Shown here one piece after another: positions 5,931 through 7,763 of a stretch of 7,763 nt of DNA. The notes under the pieces are model-generated. The model was not told the origin of the DNA and ran no database searches. It was given only the letters and a program-made list of their open reading frames with translations. Source of the DNA: Synergistaceae bacterium UBA5827. GTDB lineage: Bacteria; Synergistota; Synergistia; Synergistales; 79-D21. The stretch covers positions 18,810-26,572 of the forward strand of contig DJHE01000019.1 of NCBI GenBank assembly GCA_002432945.1. The letters are read 5' to 3'. Position 1 is the stretch's first letter; every line of letters begins with the position of its first letter. A program made the translations under genes and the position numbers.

Positions 5931-6838
5931 ATTCCAAGCCCAAGGGCGGCCCCCATGAGTCCTCCCCAGATCTCTATCCAGTCAAGATACTTCCTTGCCA
6001 GGGCTTCGAGGTAATTCTCCAGCTGCTCCGGCGTTGCATCGCGCAGCGATCTCTTGGCAAGTTCACCGAGATCGATTTCGCGGAGCATGCGGATAAGGAG
6101 TCGCTCAAAGCTATCGCGGACCATCACCATGATCTCCGCATCCCCCAGGTGACTCGCACCATCCAGGAGAGCGGCCAGCTTCCTCTGGGTTTCCCTGAGC
6201 CCGATTTCCGTAAGGAGTGCCCTGTTCAGGTTTGTCGAGGCCGACCGGATCACCCACTCAGCGATGACCTCGCTTTTCAACAGGCCCAGTCTCCCCGCCA
6301 TGCCAAGGATCAGGCTGTCCTGGAGGGCCTTCTCCACCTGGGACCTTACAAATCGCTCCGTCTCCGGACCCAGCAATAAACGTTGCAGGGGGCCTTCCAT
6401 CGCCCTCCCCATCCTGCGAAGGTTTGAACGCCTTAGGAAGAGACGTCTCATCTCCTTGCGGAAGGTCGGCCCTACCCTGTCCAGCAACCTTCCCTCGAAA
6501 ACGGCTTTTTCAAGCGTTTCCTGTGTCAGCAAGCGTTCCCGGAGCTCACGGGCAAGTGTTTCGAGAATCCGCTCCTGGTTCCTTGTCACAACACCGCTCC
6601 CCGGCAGAATCCATTCCCAGGTCCCCATGCGCAAGGATATCTTGTGGAAGATCATTCTCACTGCCAGGACATTTGTCAGGAGGCCCACGATCCCTGACCC
6701 TCCGACAAGCCAAAGCAGTTTCCCCAGTCCGGATCCCCGGCCTTCCAGGAAAAAGCCTGCAAAGGATAAGACCACGAGTCCTGTCGAGACGATTCCCTTA
6801 CCCCACTTGTTGCCGTCCTGCTTCAGAGGACCTTGCAT
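5912..6838 (-). CDS. DUF445-family membrane protein of unknown function
   Basis: The 308 aa have hydrophobic segments at about 15-32 and 40-63 near the N-terminus and a third at about 288-306 at the C-terminus, with a long charged, mostly helical region between them. The stretch GLLTNVLAVRMIF (52-64) followed by ILPGSGVVTRNQERI (77-91) and RERLLTQETLE (100-110) matches the DUF445 (YheB-like) pattern of G-x-x-TN-x-x-A-x-x-M-L-F and P-G-x-x-x-x-x-R. The C-terminal IEIWGGLMGAALGLG (288-302) is also typical. Biochemical function is unknown for the family. ATG 6838 has purine-rich AAGAGGCGGGG upstream. Its 3' end overlaps the helicase start, so the two genes are probably cotranscribed. Confidence 0.82.
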   Translation of the reverse strand: MQGPLKQDGNKWGKGIVSTGLVVLSFAGFFLEGRGSGLGKLLWLVGGSGIVGLLTNVLAVRMIFHKISLRMGTWEWILPGSGVVTRNQERILETLARELRERLLTQETLEKAVFEGRLLDRVGPTFRKEMRRLFLRRSNLRRMGRAMEGPLQRLLLGPETERFVRSQVEKALQDSLILGMAGRLGLLKSEVIAEWVIRSASTNLNRALLTEIGLRETQRKLAALLDGASHLGDAEIMVMVRDSFERLLIRMLREIDLGELAKRSLRDATPEQLENYLEALARKYLDWIEIWGGLMGAALGLGIWMLSR

Positions 6839-6880
6839 GAACCCCGCCTCTTTCCCCAGTCAAAAGCACGATCGTTATTG

Positions 6881-6886
6881 TATAAT
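6881..6886 (+). promoter_or_regulatory. TATAAT box in the divergent intergenic region
   Basis: A perfect TATAAT on the plus strand lies within GTATAATAC, which is palindromic except for its centre base, so the minus strand also reads TATTAT. No good -35 partner exists at 16-18 nt on either strand. It could be a second rpsT promoter or the -10 for the DUF445-helicase unit, whose start is about 40 nt away on the other side. I cannot assign its direction. Confidence 0.35.
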
Positions 6887-6915
6887 ACGGCTTCACGCGA
6901 ATCTCTTTTTCTTCC

Positions 6916-6944
6916 TTGCCCGGTTGCCTTGGGCATGCTAGAAT
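6916..6944 (+). promoter_or_regulatory. extended -10 promoter of rpsT
   Basis: -35 TTGCCC (6916-6921; 4/6) and -10 TAGAAT (6939-6944; 5/6) have the ideal 17-nt spacing, and TGC immediately before the -10 supplies the extended -10 TGn motif. Transcription would begin near 6951, giving a leader of only about 25 nt that is almost entirely the ribosome binding site. Confidence 0.7.
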
Positions 6945-6961
6945 TTGCTTTGCTTTACGGG

Positions 6962-6970
6962 AGGAGGTGA
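6962..6970 (+). promoter_or_regulatory. very strong Shine-Dalgarno that fixes the rpsT start
   Basis: AGGAGGTGA is a nine-base perfect complement to the usual 3' end of 16S rRNA and stands 5 nt before ATG 6976. It rules out the longer open frame from 6916, whose extra 20 residues resemble nothing in bS20. Confidence 0.9.
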
Positions 6971-6975
6971 ACCGC

Positions 6976-7254
6976 ATGCCCAACAAGAAATCCGCTGAAA
7001 AGCGAGTCCGAATCTCCGAGAGAAACCGACTCTACAACCGTTTCTGGAAGAGTCGTTGCAAGACTGCCGCGAAGAAACTCATGGAAAGCTTGGAGGGAAA
7101 GGATTCCAAGCTGATCCAGTCCCGCCTTGACGAAGCCCAGTCCGTCCTGGACAAGGCCGCCGGCAAGGGTGTCCTGCACCCCAACACGGTCGCGAGACGC
7201 AAATCCATGCTTACCCAAAGGGCAAAAGACGTAATGAAAGCCGCCGACGCTTAG
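6976..7254 (+). CDS. rpsT: 30S ribosomal protein S20 (bS20)
   Basis: Small-subunit protein that binds 16S rRNA early in assembly. The 92 aa begin MPNKKSAEKRVRISERNRLYN, the conserved S20 N-terminus (P-N-x-KSA-K-R-x-R), and end with the usual helix carrying HPNTVARRKSML followed by TQRAKDVMKA. Size, basic composition and helical pattern match the family. It is the only plus-strand gene in the window, with its own promoter and terminator. It is divergent from the DUF445 gene and convergent with holA, a neighbour it has in many bacteria. Family members often repress their own translation; nothing in the short leader here shows such a device. Confidence 0.97.
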   Translation: MPNKKSAEKRVRISERNRLYNRFWKSRCKTAAKKLMESLEGKDSKLIQSRLDEAQSVLDKAAGKGVLHPNTVARRKSMLTQRAKDVMKAADA

Positions 7255-7267
7255 CCGGCGGCTTTTT
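7237..7267 (+). terminator. intrinsic terminator overlapping the rpsT stop codon
   Basis: A perfect 10-bp stem, AAAGCCGCCG (7237-7246) with CGGCGGCTTT (7256-7265), encloses a 9-nt loop (7247-7255) and ends in five T residues (7263-7267). The left arm encodes codons near the end of rpsT and the TAG stop is in the loop. On the minus strand the stem is followed only by TTTC, so it is at best a weak terminator for the convergent holA. Confidence 0.92.
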
Positions 7268-7279
7268 CTCTCAAGTTCC

Positions 7280-7763
7280 CTAACGCAGAGCCTTGTTTGA
7301 AGCCAGTAAATCCAGTATGGCCAGTTCCAGGTCAACCCAACCGCTGCGATTTCCAGATTTCTCCCCAATGTTGACCCCGCAGAGATCCCTTACAAAAGCC
7401 GAAATGGCAGTCCGGCTATAATGGCGGTTTGCTTCAACGGCTTGCCTATCCTGGTAAGGCCGTGCCTTCAGGGCTTCCGAAACCGCCTTGCCCACTCTCG
7501 GGGACTTGAAGGCTGCTCGGTACATCGCAAGGCGGAAACGGTTGTGAAGGGCAGCCACAACCGGGATGAGTTCTCGCCTTTTCACATGGGGCAAGGCACC
7601 CGTCACTCGTGGGATGTCTGCCTCGCACAATCCGTCGAGAAGAGAAAGAAGGGCCTTCTCCCCCTCGTCGAAACAAAGGGCGCGCACCTGTTCAATCTCG
7701 ATGCGACGGCCCTCCAAAGCCAGACAAAGCTTCGACAGTTCAGAAAGGATCTCTTCAGGGTCC
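7280..7763 (-). CDS. holA: DNA polymerase III delta subunit, C-terminal part (cut by window edge)
   Basis: Subunit of the clamp loader, which opens the beta clamp and loads it on DNA. The window holds the last 160 codons; the frame is open to 7763 and begins DPEEILSELSKLCLALEGR there, so a start assigned at the internal TTG 7717 would be an artefact. Features of the delta C-terminal half are present: ELSKL before the collar domain, GRRIEIEQVRAL at its entry, HNRFRLAMYRAAF and a final helix with YQDRQAVEANRHYSRTAISA, ending LELAILDLL. The missing N-terminal half should carry the AAA-like and clamp-binding regions. The convergent neighbour rpsT supports the call. Sequence similarity of HolA is low across phyla, so I rely on pattern plus context. 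Confidence 0.85.
   Translation of the reverse strand, partial: DPEEILSELSKLCLALEGRRIEIEQVRALCFDEGEKALLSLLDGLCEADIPRVTGALPHVKRRELIPVVAALHNRFRLAMYRAAFKSPRVGKAVSEALKARPYQDRQAVEANRHYSRTAISAFVRDLCGVNIGEKSGNRSGWVDLELAILDLLASNKALR

Noticed and set aside
6264..6941. Plus-strand open frame of 225 codons opposite the DUF445 gene
   Set aside because: Antisense to a gene with recognisable family motifs; the predicted protein is serine/arginine/proline-rich low-complexity sequence typical of shadows.

Overview
The window is an ordinary, densely packed bacterial chromosome segment of conserved housekeeping genes; I see no mobile element, CRISPR array, tRNA or rRNA. The organism looks like a diderm (Gram-negative-type) bacterium outside the Proteobacteria. 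It has a periplasmic Do/HtrA protease with two PDZ domains, but its YidC is the short form without the large periplasmic domain, and it keeps the rpmH-rnpA-yidD-yidC-jag order that is common in Firmicutes and several other phyla. Synergistota would fit this mix, but that is a guess; a homology search with rpmH, rpsT or YidC would settle it.

Layout from left to right. 33-1448 (-): htrA, with its own weak promoter candidate upstream. 1564-1602: a strong intrinsic terminator that closes the next operon. 1615-3885 (-), read right to left: rpmH, rnpA, yidD, yidC, jag. This is a very tight cluster: rpmH and rnpA abut with no gap, rnpA/yidD and yidD/yidC overlap by 4 nt, and yidC/jag are 5 nt apart. 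A good sigma-70-type promoter for it lies at 3952-3981 and overlaps the end of the gene upstream. 3978-6838 (-): a two-gene unit, a DUF445 membrane protein followed by a DinG/XPD-type iron-sulfur helicase, with overlapping ends. 6839-6975: a divergent intergenic region with the rpsT promoter. 6976-7254 (+): rpsT, ending in a terminator hairpin that contains its stop codon. 7280-7763 (-): the 3' part of holA, cut by the window edge and convergent with rpsT.

How the genes relate. The rpmH cluster joins ribosome assembly (L34), tRNA 5' maturation (RnpA) and membrane protein insertion (YidD, YidC), plus the RNA-binding protein Jag/KhpB. HtrA, a periplasmic quality-control protease, is next to it but transcribed separately. 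The holA/rpsT convergent pair is a neighbourhood known from many bacteria.

Two genes are absent from the track or mis-started there: rpmH (44 codons, 3751-3885) was read directly from the sequence, and yidD is best started at a TTG at 3355 rather than at the far upstream open frame. The points most worth a second look are the in-frame TAG|ATG junction between rpmH and rnpA, the RSR in place of the RNR signature in RnpA, and the helicase/DUF445 coupling. I found no convincing undescribed system here.
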